From assembly GCA_016223165.1 (NCBI GenBank), contig JACRPO010000009.1, forward strand, positions 186,001-250,000: 64,000 nucleotides of DNA. The letters are read 5' to 3'. This DNA comes from Burkholderiales bacterium. GTDB taxonomy: Bacteria; Pseudomonadota; Gammaproteobacteria; Burkholderiales; Burkholderiaceae_C. A program made the position numbers and the translations under genes. Positions within the stretch are counted from its first letter, which is position 1; every line of letters starts with the position of its first letter. This document shows, in pieces, positions 19,743 through 28,180 of this stretch. The notes under the pieces are model-generated. The model searched no databases, was not told where the DNA came from, and was given only the letters and a program-made list of their open reading frames with translations.

Positions 19743-21411
19743 AACGCTGCAGCTTGCCCGTCTCGGTGCGCGGCAGGCTCGTGCGGAACTCGATCTCGCG
19801 CGGGTACTTGTAGGGCGCGATCGTGCGCTTCACGTAGTCCTGCAGTTCCGCCACCATCGCCGCGTCTCCGCCGTGGCCCGGGCGCAGCACGACGAAGGCC
19901 TTGACGACCATGCCGCGCGCCTCGTCGGGGCGGCCGACGACACCGCATTCGGCCACCGCCGGGTGCAGCAGCAGCGCGCTTTCCACCTCCGGGCCAGCGA
20001 TGTTGTAGCCGCCGGAGATGATCATGTCGTCGGTGCGCGCCTGGTAGACGAACTGGCCGTCCGCGTCCTGCAGGTAGGCGTCGCCGGTGACATTCCAGCC
20101 GCCTTGCACGTAGTTGGCCTGGCGGGCGTCGTCGAGGTACTTGCAGCCGGTGGGGCCCTTGATCGCGAGGCGCCCGACCTGGCCGCGCGGCAGCTCGCGC
20201 CCGTCGTCGCCGAGCACCGCGGCGCGGTAGCCCGGCACCACCAGGCCGGTGGCGCCGGGCCGCGCATGCTGCTCGTCGGCGCTGATGAAGATGTGGAAGA
20301 GCTCGGTGGAGCCGATGCCGTCGATGATCTCGATGCCCGTCGTGTCCTTCCACAGCTTGCGTGTCGCTGCCGGCAAGGCCTCGCCGGCCGAGACGCACTT
20401 GCGCAGGCGGGTCAGGTCGGGGACGGCCGAACTCGATGAACCCGAGGAAGGTTGCGCCGCGACCTGCGCCGCGATCTGCATCGCCATCGCACGGTACGAG
20501 GTCGGCGCCGTGAAGCACACCGTGGCCTTGAATTGCGCGATGGCCGGCAGCAGCGCGTCGGGCGTCGCCTTCTCGATGAGCACCGTGCTCGCACCGATGG
20601 AAAGCGGAAAGGCGAGCAGGCCGCCGAGCCCGAAGGTGAAGGCGAGCGGCGGGCTGCCGATGAAGACATCGTCGCGCGTGGCACGCAGCACGTGCGGCGG
20701 CCAGCAGGCGCAGGCGGCCATGATGTCGCGATGGAAGTGCATGGCGGCCTTCGGCACGCCCGTGGTGCCCGAGGTGAAGGCCATCAGGCAGACGTCGTCG
20801 GCGGCGGTGTCGACGTTGTCGAAGTGGGCGGGCTTCGTGGCCGCCAGCGCCTCGAGCGAGCCCGCCTCGGCTATGCCGAAGCGGCGCACCTGCTTCAGTG
20901 CCGGGCATTGGGGCAGGGCCAGGTCCAGCTCCTCGGCCAGCCGCGCATCGACGAGGGCGTGGCTGACCTGCGCCTTCTGGGCGATGCCGACGAGCTCGCG
21001 CGCGCGCAGCAGCGGCATCGTGCCGACGACGATGCCGCCGGCCTTCACGACGCCGAACCAGCAGGCGGCGAGCATCGGCGAGTTGGCGCCGCGCAGCAGC
21101 ACGCGGTTGCCGGGCACGAGGCCCATATCCTCGACCAGCACGCGCGCGATGCGGTTGGCGTGCGCCTGCAGCTCGGCGTAGCTCCAGCGCACGCCGCCAT
21201 GCCCCAGCACGGCGGGGCGATCGCCTTCGCTCCCGCGCCCGACCCAGCGGTCGAGCAGCTCGGTGGCGCAGTTCAGCCGCGGCGGGAACTGCAGCTCGGG
21301 CAGCTCGAAGAGGCACTCGGGCAGCGCATCGGCGGCGGGCAGTCGCTCGCGCGCAAAGGTGTCCACATGGGCCGTGGCGCCGCCCGCGACGCTGCTGCTG
21401 CTCGATGGCAT
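19720..21411 (-). CDS. Benzoate/2-aminobenzoate-CoA ligase-like AMP-forming synthetase
   Basis: A 563-aa adenylate-forming enzyme. It has LMAFTSGTTGVPKAAMHFHRD (phosphate loop), IDGIGSTELFHIFISA (A5) and RTDDMIISGGYNIAGPEVE (A8 hinge). The C-terminal catalytic Lys is in [14 protein letters not shown]. The GIGSTE and GYNIAG motifs match the benzoate/2-aminobenzoate-CoA ligase group. Divergent transcription from kynU, whose product is anthranilate, makes 2-aminobenzoate the likeliest substrate (inference). A Ser-rich insertion (QPSSGSSSSA) interrupts residues near 330. The downstream monooxygenase/reductase of the known aminobenzoyl-CoA route is not in the window. Confidence 0.88.
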   Translation of the reverse strand: MPSSSSSVAGGATAHVDTFARERLPAADALPECLFELPELQFPPRLNCATELLDRWVGRGSEGDRPAVLGHGGVRWSYAELQAHANRIARVLVEDMGLVPGNRVLLRGANSPMLAACWFGVVKAGGIVVGTMPLLRARELVGIAQKAQVSHALVDARLAEELDLALPQCPALKQVRRFGIAEAGSLEALAATKPAHFDNVDTAADDVCLMAFTSGTTGVPKAAMHFHRDIMAACACWPPHVLRATRDDVFIGSPPLAFTFGLGGLLAFPLSIGASTVLIEKATPDALLPAIAQFKATVCFTAPTSYRAMAMQIAAQVAAQPSSGSSSSAVPDLTRLRKCVSAGEALPAATRKLWKDTTGIEIIDGIGSTELFHIFISADEQHARPGATGLVVPGYRAAVLGDDGRELPRGQVGRLAIKGPTGCKYLDDARQANYVQGGWNVTGDAYLQDADGQFVYQARTDDMIISGGYNIAGPEVESALLLHPAVAECGVVGRPDEARGMVVKAFVVLRPGHGGDAAMVAELQDYVKRTIAPYKYPREIEFRTSLPRTETGKLQRFRLRAGA

Positions 21412-21494
21412 GGCGGCATTTTTCGGGTATATAGTTTAGTTGTCAAGTAATTGGAGCCGCGATCCGGCACCACGACACCCCGGGGGAACGCGCC
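21412..21494. promoter_or_regulatory. Divergent promoter/operator region between the CoA ligase and kynU
   Basis: This 83-bp gap is markedly AT-rich near 21421-21452. It contains the imperfect inverted repeat TTAGTTG-T-CAAGTAA (21437-21451, one mismatch per arm), suggestive of a MarR/GntR-type operator serving both directions. On the minus strand TTGACA appears inside this repeat, and a TATATA lies nearby, but their spacing is not a standard promoter. Confidence 0.55.
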
Positions 21495-22901
21495 ATGCCA
21501 GACACCAACCGCTCCTCCGCACCCGCATCCGCACCCGCACGCGGCGCACCGCGCGAGCCGGCCAGCCGCGAGCACGCCCTTGCGCTCGACGCCGCCGACC
21601 CGCTGGCGCCGCTGCGCGAGTTGTTCGACATCCCGCCCGGCGTCATCTACCTCGACGGCAACTCGCTCGGCGTCCTGCCGCGGGCGACGGCGGCGCGCGT
21701 GCAGCAGGTGGTGCGCGAGGAGTGGGGGCAAGGCCTCATCCGCAGCTGGAACGCCGCCGGCTGGATGACGCTCGCCTCGCGCATCGGCGACAAGATCGCG
21801 CGCCTCGTCGGTGCCCGCCCCGGCGAGCTGGTGGTGGCCGACTCGACCAGCGTCAACCTCTTCAAGGTGCTTTGGGCGGCGCTGTCGATGGTGCGTGCAG
21901 AGAAGTCGGAGCCCTCGCCCTTGCCGGCGGCCCGTCGGCTCATCGTCTCCGAGCGCAGCAACTTCCCCACCGACCTCTACATCGCCGAGTCGATCGCGCG
22001 CGAGCGCGGCTTCGAGCTGAAACTGGTGGACGCCGAGGACATCGCGGCTCACCTGAGCGGAGAGGCGGGCGCGCGCACGGCGGTGCTGCTGCTCACGCAT
22101 GTGAACTACCGCACCGGCGCGATGCACGACATGGCCGCGCTCTCGCGCGCCGCGCACGAGGCCGGCGCGCTGGCCATCTGGGACCTCTGCCACAGCGCCG
22201 GCGCGGTGCCGGTGGACCTGCACGCCGGCGGCGCCGACTTCGCGGTCGGCTGCGGCTACAAGTACCTCAACGGCGGGCCGGGCGCGCCGGCTTTCGTGTG
22301 GGTGCACCCGCGCCACGTCGAGCGCTTCCGGCAGCCGCTGGCGGGCTGGATGGGGCATGCGGCGCCGTTCGAATTCAAGCCCGGCTACCGACCCGCCGCC
22401 GGCATCGCGCGCTACTTCTGCGGCACGCCGGCGGTGCTCTCGCTGGCGGCGCTGGAGTGCGGCGTCGACACGTTGCTGGCGGCCGAGCCCGTGGCGCGCG
22501 CGGCCGGGCAGCCGAGCGCGATGACCGCGCTGCGCGCCAAGTCGCTCGCGCTCTCGCGGCTCTTCGCCGCGCGCGTCGGTGCGCTGTGCCCCTCGCTGAC
22601 GCTCGCCTCGCCGGCGGAGGACGCGAGGCGCGGCAGCCAGGTGTGCTTCTCGCACGCGAGCCCGCATCCCGCGAGCGGCTACGCCATCATGCAGGCGCTC
22701 ATCGCGCGCGGCGTGATCGGCGACTTCCGCGCCGGGGACCCAAGCCATCCCCCCGATGCCGCCGACATCCTGCGCTTCGGCTTCACGCCGCTGTACCTGC
22801 GCTTCGTCGACGCCTGGGACGCCGCCGAGCAGATGCGGCAGGTCCTCGACGGCGAAGAGTGGCGCCGGCCCGGGTTCAACCAGCGTCACGCGGTGACCTG
22901 A
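21495..22901 (+). CDS. kynU: Kynureninase
   Basis: A 468-aa PLP-dependent enzyme that cleaves kynurenine to anthranilate and alanine. Visible landmarks are [13 protein letters not shown] near the N-terminus, [28 protein letters not shown] (Asp contacting PLP), and the Schiff-base Lys in [14 protein letters not shown]. The sequence ends with [13 protein letters not shown]. The first 35 residues are a Ser/Ala/Pro-rich extension and may include a late true start. kynA follows 14 bases downstream, so the two are one operon converting tryptophan-derived kynurenine. Confidence 0.96.
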   Translation: MPDTNRSSAPASAPARGAPREPASREHALALDAADPLAPLRELFDIPPGVIYLDGNSLGVLPRATAARVQQVVREEWGQGLIRSWNAAGWMTLASRIGDKIARLVGARPGELVVADSTSVNLFKVLWAALSMVRAEKSEPSPLPAARRLIVSERSNFPTDLYIAESIARERGFELKLVDAEDIAAHLSGEAGARTAVLLLTHVNYRTGAMHDMAALSRAAHEAGALAIWDLCHSAGAVPVDLHAGGADFAVGCGYKYLNGGPGAPAFVWVHPRHVERFRQPLAGWMGHAAPFEFKPGYRPAAGIARYFCGTPAVLSLAALECGVDTLLAAEPVARAAGQPSAMTALRAKSLALSRLFAARVGALCPSLTLASPAEDARRGSQVCFSHASPHPASGYAIMQALIARGVIGDFRAGDPSHPPDAADILRFGFTPLYLRFVDAWDAAEQMRQVLDGEEWRRPGFNQRHAVT

Positions 22902-22915
22902 ACCGAGGCAACGCG

Positions 22916-23746
22916 ATGACCACCCCCACCGAGCACCACGGCGCCAAGCTCGACTTCAGCGCCGACATGAGCTACGGCGACTACCTGCACCTCGACCAGG
23001 TGCTGAACGCCCAGCATCCGCTCTCGCCCGACCACAACGAGATGCTGTTCATCGTGCAGCACCAGACGAGCGAGCTGTGGATGAAGCTGATGCTGCACGA
23101 GCTGCGCGCCGCCATCGGCCACATCGGCGGCGACCGCCTGGCGCCGGCCTTCAAGATGCTCGCCCGCGTCAGCCGCATCATGGAGCAGCTGGTGCATGCC
23201 TGGGACGTGCTGGCGACGATGACGCCGCCCGAGTACAGCGCCATCCGCCCGTACCTTGCCAACAGCAGCGGCTTCCAGAGCTGGCAGTACCGGTGCATCG
23301 AATTCAGCCTCGGCAACAAGAACGCGGCCATGCTGCGCCCGCACGAACACCGGCCCGAGCTGCTCGCGCAGGTGCGCGCCGCGCACGAGGCGCCCTCGCT
23401 CTACGACGAGTCGCTGCGCCTGCTGGCGCGCCGCGGCCTGCCCGTGCCGGCCAGCCACCTGAAGCGCGACTGGACGCTGCCCTACGCCGCCAGCGACGAG
23501 GTGGAGGCGGCCTGGCTCGTGGTCTACCGCGACCCCGAGGCGCACTGGGACCTCTACCAGCTCGGCGAGGAGCTCACCGACCTCGAGGACGCCTTCCGCC
23601 TCTGGCGCTTCCGCCATGTGACGACGGTGGAACGCGTGATCGGCTTCAAGCGTGGCACCGGCGGCACCGGCGGCGTGAGCTACCTACGCAAGATGCTTGA
23701 CGTGGTGCTGTTCCCGGAGATCTGGAAGCTGCGCACGGATCTGTAG
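22916..23746 (+). CDS. kynA: Tryptophan 2,3-dioxygenase
   Basis: A 276-aa heme dioxygenase opening the tryptophan ring to N-formylkynurenine. Family motifs: [36 protein letters not shown] (distal-site His), [13 protein letters not shown], and [23 protein letters not shown] (substrate-carboxylate Arg region and GTGG loop). The ATG at 22916 follows a cgagg site with good spacing. No kynB-type formamidase is seen, so that step must be encoded elsewhere. Confidence 0.97.
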   Translation: MTTPTEHHGAKLDFSADMSYGDYLHLDQVLNAQHPLSPDHNEMLFIVQHQTSELWMKLMLHELRAAIGHIGGDRLAPAFKMLARVSRIMEQLVHAWDVLATMTPPEYSAIRPYLANSSGFQSWQYRCIEFSLGNKNAAMLRPHEHRPELLAQVRAAHEAPSLYDESLRLLARRGLPVPASHLKRDWTLPYAASDEVEAAWLVVYRDPEAHWDLYQLGEELTDLEDAFRLWRFRHVTTVERVIGFKRGTGGTGGVSYLRKMLDVVLFPEIWKLRTDL

Positions 23747-23850
23747 TGGCGCAGCGCGCTTGACACTCTCTTGCGGGTCCTTGCAGCCGGGATCTACAGG
23801 TCAAGAGTGGAGCGGCGAAGGGCTGTGCGGGCAGGTCGCGTCGCTTAGCT

Positions 23851-23883
23851 GCGGCGGTCGGGCCCCCAGGGCCCGACCGCCGC
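23851..23883. terminator. Strong perfect hairpin between convergent kynA and dienelactone hydrolase genes
   Basis: Two perfectly complementary 15-base arms flank a 3-base loop (CCA). A further T-A pair closes the base. The hairpin sits in the 250-bp gap between tail-to-tail genes, as expected of a bidirectional terminator. No T-run follows on either strand, so it may act as a stem that stabilises 3' ends or blocks read-through rather than as a classical intrinsic terminator. The rest of the gap has a duplicated ACCGTCGAACGCCC near 23937-23962 and no gene. Confidence 0.7.
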
Positions 23884-23996
23884 ATACAAGCCCCGACGCG
23901 CTCCCGCCCGCGGCCTTGCTTGCTTCAACCGTCGAACGCCCCCCGACCGTCGAACGCCCGCCCCCAGCAACTGCAAGGGCGCCACCAACCGCGGCT

Positions 23997-24719
23997 TCAG
24001 AACAGCTTCGCAGCCAGGAACGAAAGCGCCCGCCCATGCGCCAGCGCTGCGCTGGCCGCGTGATACGACCCGCGCGCCCAGCAGTTGAAGCCGTGGTGCG
24101 CATCGGCATACACATGCATCTCCGCGCGATCCGGCCCCATCGCCTGGCGCACGGCAGCCACCGCCTCGGGTGGGATGTGGTCGTCGTGGCCGGCGAAGTG
24201 GAACTGCACCGGGCAGCGCACCGTGGCCGCGTGGTGCAGGTGCAGGTGGATGCCGCCGCCGTAGTAGGGCACGGCCGCATCGACGCCGGCGGTGGCGGCC
24301 GCGAACCAGGCCATGCGGCCGCCCATGCAGTAGCCCAGCGCGCCGATGCGCGCTTCGCCGGACCCGCCGACCTTCGAAGTGCCCACCTCCGCCCGTGCGC
24401 GCAGCGTGCGGGCCGCCGCGCCGATGTCGGCGATCGCCTGCTCGGCCGTGTAGGCCGTCATCAGCGCGCGCCCCTGCGTGATGTCCGCACCTTCGTAGCC
24501 GAGCTCGACACGCGGTGCCTGGCGCCAGAAGAGATCGGGCGCGAGCACGACGAAGCCGTCGAGCGCGTATTGGTCGGCGACGGCGCGGATGTGCTCGTTG
24601 ACACCGAAGATCTCCTGCATGAGCAGGATGCCCGGCCCGCGCCCGGCCGGCGGCAGCGCAAGGTAGCCGGCGTAGCCCGGGCCGATGTCTATCCAGCGGC
24701 GCTGCACGGGGTCGCTCAT
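23997..24719 (-). CDS. Dienelactone hydrolase family protein
   Basis: A 240-aa alpha/beta hydrolase. The nucleophile elbow is GALGYCMGGRMAWF (catalytic Cys), the acid lies in FHFAGHDDHIPP, and the His in ADAHHGFNCWARGSYHAASA. The N-terminal ILLMQEIFGVNEHIR loop contains the Glu that normally pairs with the Cys. These are the marks of carboxymethylenebutenolidase, which acts late in the chlorocatechol/beta-ketoadipate-type ring cleavage route. Many family members have other ester substrates. ATG 24719 is preceded by a strong gaggaga site. It may be functionally linked to the neighbouring tryptophan/anthranilate genes, but this is not shown. Confidence 0.93.
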   Translation of the reverse strand: MSDPVQRRWIDIGPGYAGYLALPPAGRGPGILLMQEIFGVNEHIRAVADQYALDGFVVLAPDLFWRQAPRVELGYEGADITQGRALMTAYTAEQAIADIGAAARTLRARAEVGTSKVGGSGEARIGALGYCMGGRMAWFAAATAGVDAAVPYYGGGIHLHLHHAATVRCPVQFHFAGHDDHIPPEAVAAVRQAMGPDRAEMHVYADAHHGFNCWARGSYHAASAALAHGRALSFLAAKLF

Positions 24720-24816
24720 GACGTTCTCCTCGGTGGGCCTTGACGAAAGGTGCCGGCGCAGGTGTGGTGCGCCTTCGGGTGCGCCTGCGCATGCAGCGCG
24801 ATGATGGCGCACGCCG

Positions 24817-25377
24817 TCAATACACACGGCCCTTGCGGTATTGCGCGTGCGCGCGCGGTGCCAGCGGCGTGGCCGCGGCCATCGCCGCCAGCGTCGCGGC
24901 GGCATGCGCATGCACGATGGCCAGGCCCAGCGCATCGGCCGCGTCCTTGCCCGGCAGGCCGGGCAGCTTGAGCAGCCGGCGCACCATCTCCTGCACCTGC
25001 GCCTTGTTGGCCAGGCCGTGGCCGACCACGGCCTTCTTCATCTGCAGCGCCGTGTACTCGGCCACCGGCAGGTCGCCGCGCACGAGGCCGGCGAGCGCCG
25101 CGCCGCGCGCCTGCCCGAGCAGCAGCGTGCTCTGCGGATTGACGCTGACGAAGACGATCTCGGTGGCGGCGCAGTCGGGGGCGTAGCGCTCGACGACCTC
25201 GCAGACCCCCTCGAAGATGATCTTCAGCCGCAGCGGCAGCTGGCTGCGCGGCGCATCGAGCGTGCTGATGGTGCCGCTCGCCACGTAGGCCAGGCGCGCG
25301 CCCTGCGCTTCGATGACGCCGAAGCCCGTGCGCTGCAGGCCGGGGTCGATGCCGAGGATGCGCAGGGGGGCGGCCAT
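24817..25377 (-). CDS. ruvC: Holliday junction resolvase RuvC
   Basis: A 186-aa endonuclease. The four acidic residues are visible in [37 protein letters not shown], and [15 protein letters not shown]. It cuts Holliday junctions with RuvAB. Start ATG 25377 lies 2 bases after the stop of the cdsA-like gene, so it is coupled to a phospholipid operon. ruvA and ruvB are not in the window. In many relatives ruvC sits next to purH; here they are about 15 kb apart. Confidence 0.96.
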   Translation of the reverse strand: MAAPLRILGIDPGLQRTGFGVIEAQGARLAYVASGTISTLDAPRSQLPLRLKIIFEGVCEVVERYAPDCAATEIVFVSVNPQSTLLLGQARGAALAGLVRGDLPVAEYTALQMKKAVVGHGLANKAQVQEMVRRLLKLPGLPGKDAADALGLAIVHAHAAATLAAMAAATPLAPRAHAQYRKGRVY

Positions 25378-25379
25378 CG

Positions 25380-26375
25380 CTACACGAAGTACCAGCGCAC
25401 GGAGTGGAAGAACAGCGGCGCCGCGAAGCACAGCGGCGCCACGCGGTCGAGCAGCCCGACGGCGCCGGTGAGCGAAGGGCGGTTACCCCACCAGAGGACG
25501 CCGGCGTCCTTCTTCAGCGCCCGCATCACGAGCTCGCCGAGCGTGCCGCAGCCGCCGGCCACCGCCGCCATCACCGCGGCGCGCAACGGGTCCACCGGCG
25601 TGATCCAGAACAGCGCCGCGCCGACGATCGCCGCCGCCGCCACGCCGAGGCCGAAGGCGCGCAGCGAGAAGCTGCGATCGATCTGCCGCGCCAGCGGCCG
25701 GCGGCGCAGGCTGCGGCTCGCGACCTCCTGCACCAGCTGCGCCGCCGCCACCACCATGACGAGGAAGAAGACGAGGAAGGCGCCGCGGTCCTCGTAGCCG
25801 CGGAACTCGAGCAGCAGCAGCGCCGGCGCGTGCGAGAGCCCGAACACGCAGACCATGATGCCCCACTGGATCTTGGCGTTGCGCTCGAGAAAGCGCCCGG
25901 GGTCGCCGGCGAGCGCGCTCGCCACCGGGATGGCGAGGAAGGCGTACACCGGCACGAAGACGCTGAAGAGGTCGAAGCGCCTGAGGCCCACGAGCAGGTA
26001 CTGCAGCGGCAGGATGACGAAGAAGGCGAGGATGAGCCCGCGGTGGTCGGCCCGCCGCGTGTGCACGAGCGTGATGAACTCGCGCAGCGCCAGGAACGAG
26101 AAGATGCCGAAGGCCAGTGTGGCGCCCACCGGGCCCGAGACCCAGGCGAGCCAGAAGACGATCGCGCCGATCCACACCGCGCGCAGGTCGCGCTGCAGGG
26201 CCCGGCGGCGATCGTGACGCTCGTGCCGCTCATGCCGCTCCTGCCCGCCCTCGTCGCGCGCCGGCGAGAGCGCGAGCAGCGCGACGACGAGGCTCGCCAG
26301 CACGAGCAGCCCGAAGAGCGAGACGAAGAGCAGCGCGACCTGGCCGGTGGCGTCGAGGCTGCGCAGTTGTTCCAT
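25380..26375 (-). CDS. CdsA-like phosphatidate cytidylyltransferase (divergent signature)
   Basis: A 331-aa polytopic membrane protein with about eight hydrophobic helices. The C-terminal region [41 protein letters not shown] aligns with the CDP-diglyceride synthase signature (KKDxG...LDR). However, the canonical GHGGxxDRxD segment is altered to [11 protein letters not shown]. This could be a paralogue with a shifted role. A charged repeat [13 protein letters not shown] occurs near residue 50, in a cytoplasmic loop. It sits between an acyltransferase (27 bases upstream) and ruvC. Confidence 0.85.
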   Translation of the reverse strand: MEQLRSLDATGQVALLFVSLFGLLVLASLVVALLALSPARDEGGQERHERHERHDRRRALQRDLRAVWIGAIVFWLAWVSGPVGATLAFGIFSFLALREFITLVHTRRADHRGLILAFFVILPLQYLLVGLRRFDLFSVFVPVYAFLAIPVASALAGDPGRFLERNAKIQWGIMVCVFGLSHAPALLLLEFRGYEDRGAFLVFFLVMVVAAAQLVQEVASRSLRRRPLARQIDRSFSLRAFGLGVAAAAIVGAALFWITPVDPLRAAVMAAVAGGCGTLGELVMRALKKDAGVLWWGNRPSLTGAVGLLDRVAPLCFAAPLFFHSVRWYFV

Positions 26376-26401
26376 CGGCCCGGATGCGGCTCAGGTGCCG
26401 C

Positions 26402-27022
26402 TCAGGCGACGCGCGGCCGCTCGGCCAGCACCGCCTCGCGCGCCCGCTCGAGGAAGCTGCGCTTGTCCTCGCCCGGCCGCAGCGTGATCGGCGCCCCGAA
26501 GGTCACCGTGCACAGGATCGGCACCGGCACCACCTCGCCCTTGGGCATCACGCGCTGCACGTTGTCGATCCACGCCGGCACCAGCGGCAGCTGCGGAAAC
26601 TGCTCGGCGAGGTGAAAGAGGCCGCTCTTGAACGGCATCGGCTCGCCCTTGGCGCTGCGCGTGCCCTCGGGAAAGATGACGAGCGAGTCGCCCGCCTTCA
26701 GCGCCTCGACGAGCGGCTCGAGCGGGTCTTCGTCGGCGGTTCGCTGCCGGGCGACGTAGACGGCGTTGAAGACCTCGCTCGTCAGCCACTTCTTGAACGG
26801 CGTCTTCGTCCAGTAGTCGCGCGCCGCGATCGGCCTTGTCGTCGCGCGCAGGTCGTGCGGCAGCGCCGCCCAGATCAGCACCCAGTCGAGGTGGCTCTGG
26901 TGGTTGGCGAAGTAGATGCGCTGCTCGGCCTTGGGCGGGCAGCCGCGCCAGTGCCCCTGCGTACCGGTGATGAGCCGCGCGATGAACGCCAGCAGCATGC
27001 CCATGAGCGCGGCCGAAGACAT
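26402..27022 (-). CDS. 1-acyl-glycerol-3-phosphate acyltransferase-like (PlsC family)
   Basis: A 206-aa membrane-associated acyltransferase. It has the HX4D catalytic motif (FANHQSHLDW), the second block RDYWTKTPFKKW, the third block VIFPEGTRSAKGEPMPFKSG, and the fourth block LPLVPAWIDN. It presumably acylates a lysophospholipid, feeding the cdsA-like enzyme encoded next. The protein is slightly short (typical is 240-260 aa), with a single N-terminal hydrophobic helix. Confidence 0.88.
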   Translation of the reverse strand: MSSAALMGMLLAFIARLITGTQGHWRGCPPKAEQRIYFANHQSHLDWVLIWAALPHDLRATTRPIAARDYWTKTPFKKWLTSEVFNAVYVARQRTADEDPLEPLVEALKAGDSLVIFPEGTRSAKGEPMPFKSGLFHLAEQFPQLPLVPAWIDNVQRVMPKGEVVPVPILCTVTFGAPITLRPGEDKRSFLERAREAVLAERPRVA

Positions 27023-27082
27023 GCGGCGATGCTAGTGCACGCGGGTGCACGGCCACGGCGGGCCGGCCGGCCACCACGGCTC

Positions 27083-28009
27083 TCAGCCGGCGACGGGCGC
27101 GCGCTCGGAGGCGGTGATGGTGGTGGTGGTGGTGGTGGTGGTGGTGGTGGTGGTGGTTGTGATGGTGGTGGCGCCGTCGGCGCCGCTGGCCGAGACCGCT
27201 GCGGCCGCGGGTCCGGCCGCTGCCAGCCAACGCCTGAGCGCCAGCCGCCCGGCGCCGCTCAGGTTCTCGAAGCGGCAGCCGAGGCGGTGCGCGCTGCGGC
27301 CGAGCGCGGCCACGTGCTGCACGCGCGCATCGGTGACGATGAGCTGCGCGTCGTCCAGCTCCAGCTCGACGCGGCTGAGCGCGCTGCCCGGCGCCGGCGG
27401 CACCATGCCGGCCGGCAGCATGACCGCGCAGCCGAGCTCGCTGATGTCGAGCACGCGCAGGTTGCGCGTGCTCACGAGGTGGTGGCCGCCGCAGAAGCGC
27501 AGCACCGGCGGCTGCGGTGCCAGCGGTGCCCTGCCGGGCGACGAAGACCCGCGGCCCGCCACCAGGCGCGCAGCCTGCCGGCGCGAGGTGCGGTAGATCT
27601 CGCGCGGCCAGCGCGCCTGGATCAGGAAGCGCTCGCCCGCCGGGCCGCCGCCGATCCCGCGGCCCGCGCCCTCGCGCGCCGCGCTGGCCGCGGCGAGCGC
27701 GAACTGCACGCGCAGGCCGCGCAGCAGCGCCGCGGCCCAGGCCGGCCGCGCCTGCAATGCCCGCGCCACGGCGATGCCGTCCCCGGAGCTCACGAGCACG
27801 ATCTGGTTCTGCAGCAGGTCGACGAACTCCAGTGTCGCCGTCACGCCGCGCGTGCCGGCGGCGCCGACATGCAGCGCGACGGCGCGGTCGCACAACTCGC
27901 GCAGCACCTCGGCGTGCAGCGTGCCCTCGTCGTCGGGGCGACTGACGCGCCAGCCCACCGACTCGAACGGGTCCTCGATGTCGACCAGCGGCACATGAAC
28001 GGCGCCCAT
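27083..28009 (-). CDS. YcgR-like PilZ domain c-di-GMP receptor with polythreonine tail
   Basis: A 308-aa protein. The N-terminal YcgR-type region (about 1-130) contains TATLEFVDLLQNQIVLV. The PilZ domain (about 135-275) has the c-di-GMP contacts YRTSRRQAAR and LDISELGCAVML (DxSxxG), then RLGCRFENLS. The C-terminal 30 residues end in an uninterrupted run of about 14 Thr encoded by a GGT/ACC microsatellite, and then ITASERAPVAG. Proteins of this class slow flagellar motors or alter surface behaviour when c-di-GMP rises. Two GGDEF-EAL proteins lie in the same window. Confidence 0.88.
   Translation of the reverse strand: MGAVHVPLVDIEDPFESVGWRVSRPDDEGTLHAEVLRELCDRAVALHVGAAGTRGVTATLEFVDLLQNQIVLVSSGDGIAVARALQARPAWAAALLRGLRVQFALAAASAAREGAGRGIGGGPAGERFLIQARWPREIYRTSRRQAARLVAGRGSSSPGRAPLAPQPPVLRFCGGHHLVSTRNLRVLDISELGCAVMLPAGMVPPAPGSALSRVELELDDAQLIVTDARVQHVAALGRSAHRLGCRFENLSGAGRLALRRWLAAAGPAAAAVSASGADGATTITTTTTTTTTTTTTTITASERAPVAG
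27119..27157. repeat. (GGT)13 trinucleotide microsatellite in the PilZ gene
   Basis: Thirteen perfect GGT units (ACC on the coding strand), flanked by near-perfect ones between 27113 and 27170. They encode the polythreonine tail of the PilZ protein. The unit length is three, so slippage changes tail length without breaking the frame. Confidence 0.95.
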
Positions 28010-28019
28010 GGTCGGGCTC

Positions 28020-28180
28020 AGAGCTTGTGAAGCATTTCGGCGCGCCCGAGCGGGTGGTCCAAACGGTCCCAATCGAGGCGCAAAGCGCAGCCATAGCCCG
28101 GGCTATGGCGAGCATTTGCAACGAAGAGTGGGGCCGTTTGGGCCGCACGAGCGGGTGTGCCGGAATGGTTCACAAGCTCT
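28020..28180. repeat. 161-bp imperfect inverted-repeat (hairpin) element
   Basis: The whole segment folds on itself. The ends AGAGCTTGTGAA and TTCACAAGCTCT match perfectly. The next 50 bases on each side pair with scattered mismatches, including CCAAACGG against CCGTTTGG. The centre is a perfect 20-base palindrome (28090-28109, core CCATAGCCCGGGCTATGG). The element lies precisely between the PilZ start and the last base of the GGDEF-EAL gene stop. It looks like a palindromic intergenic repeat of the REP/MITE type. Both neighbours are leftward genes, so it would be transcribed between them. Confidence 0.85.
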
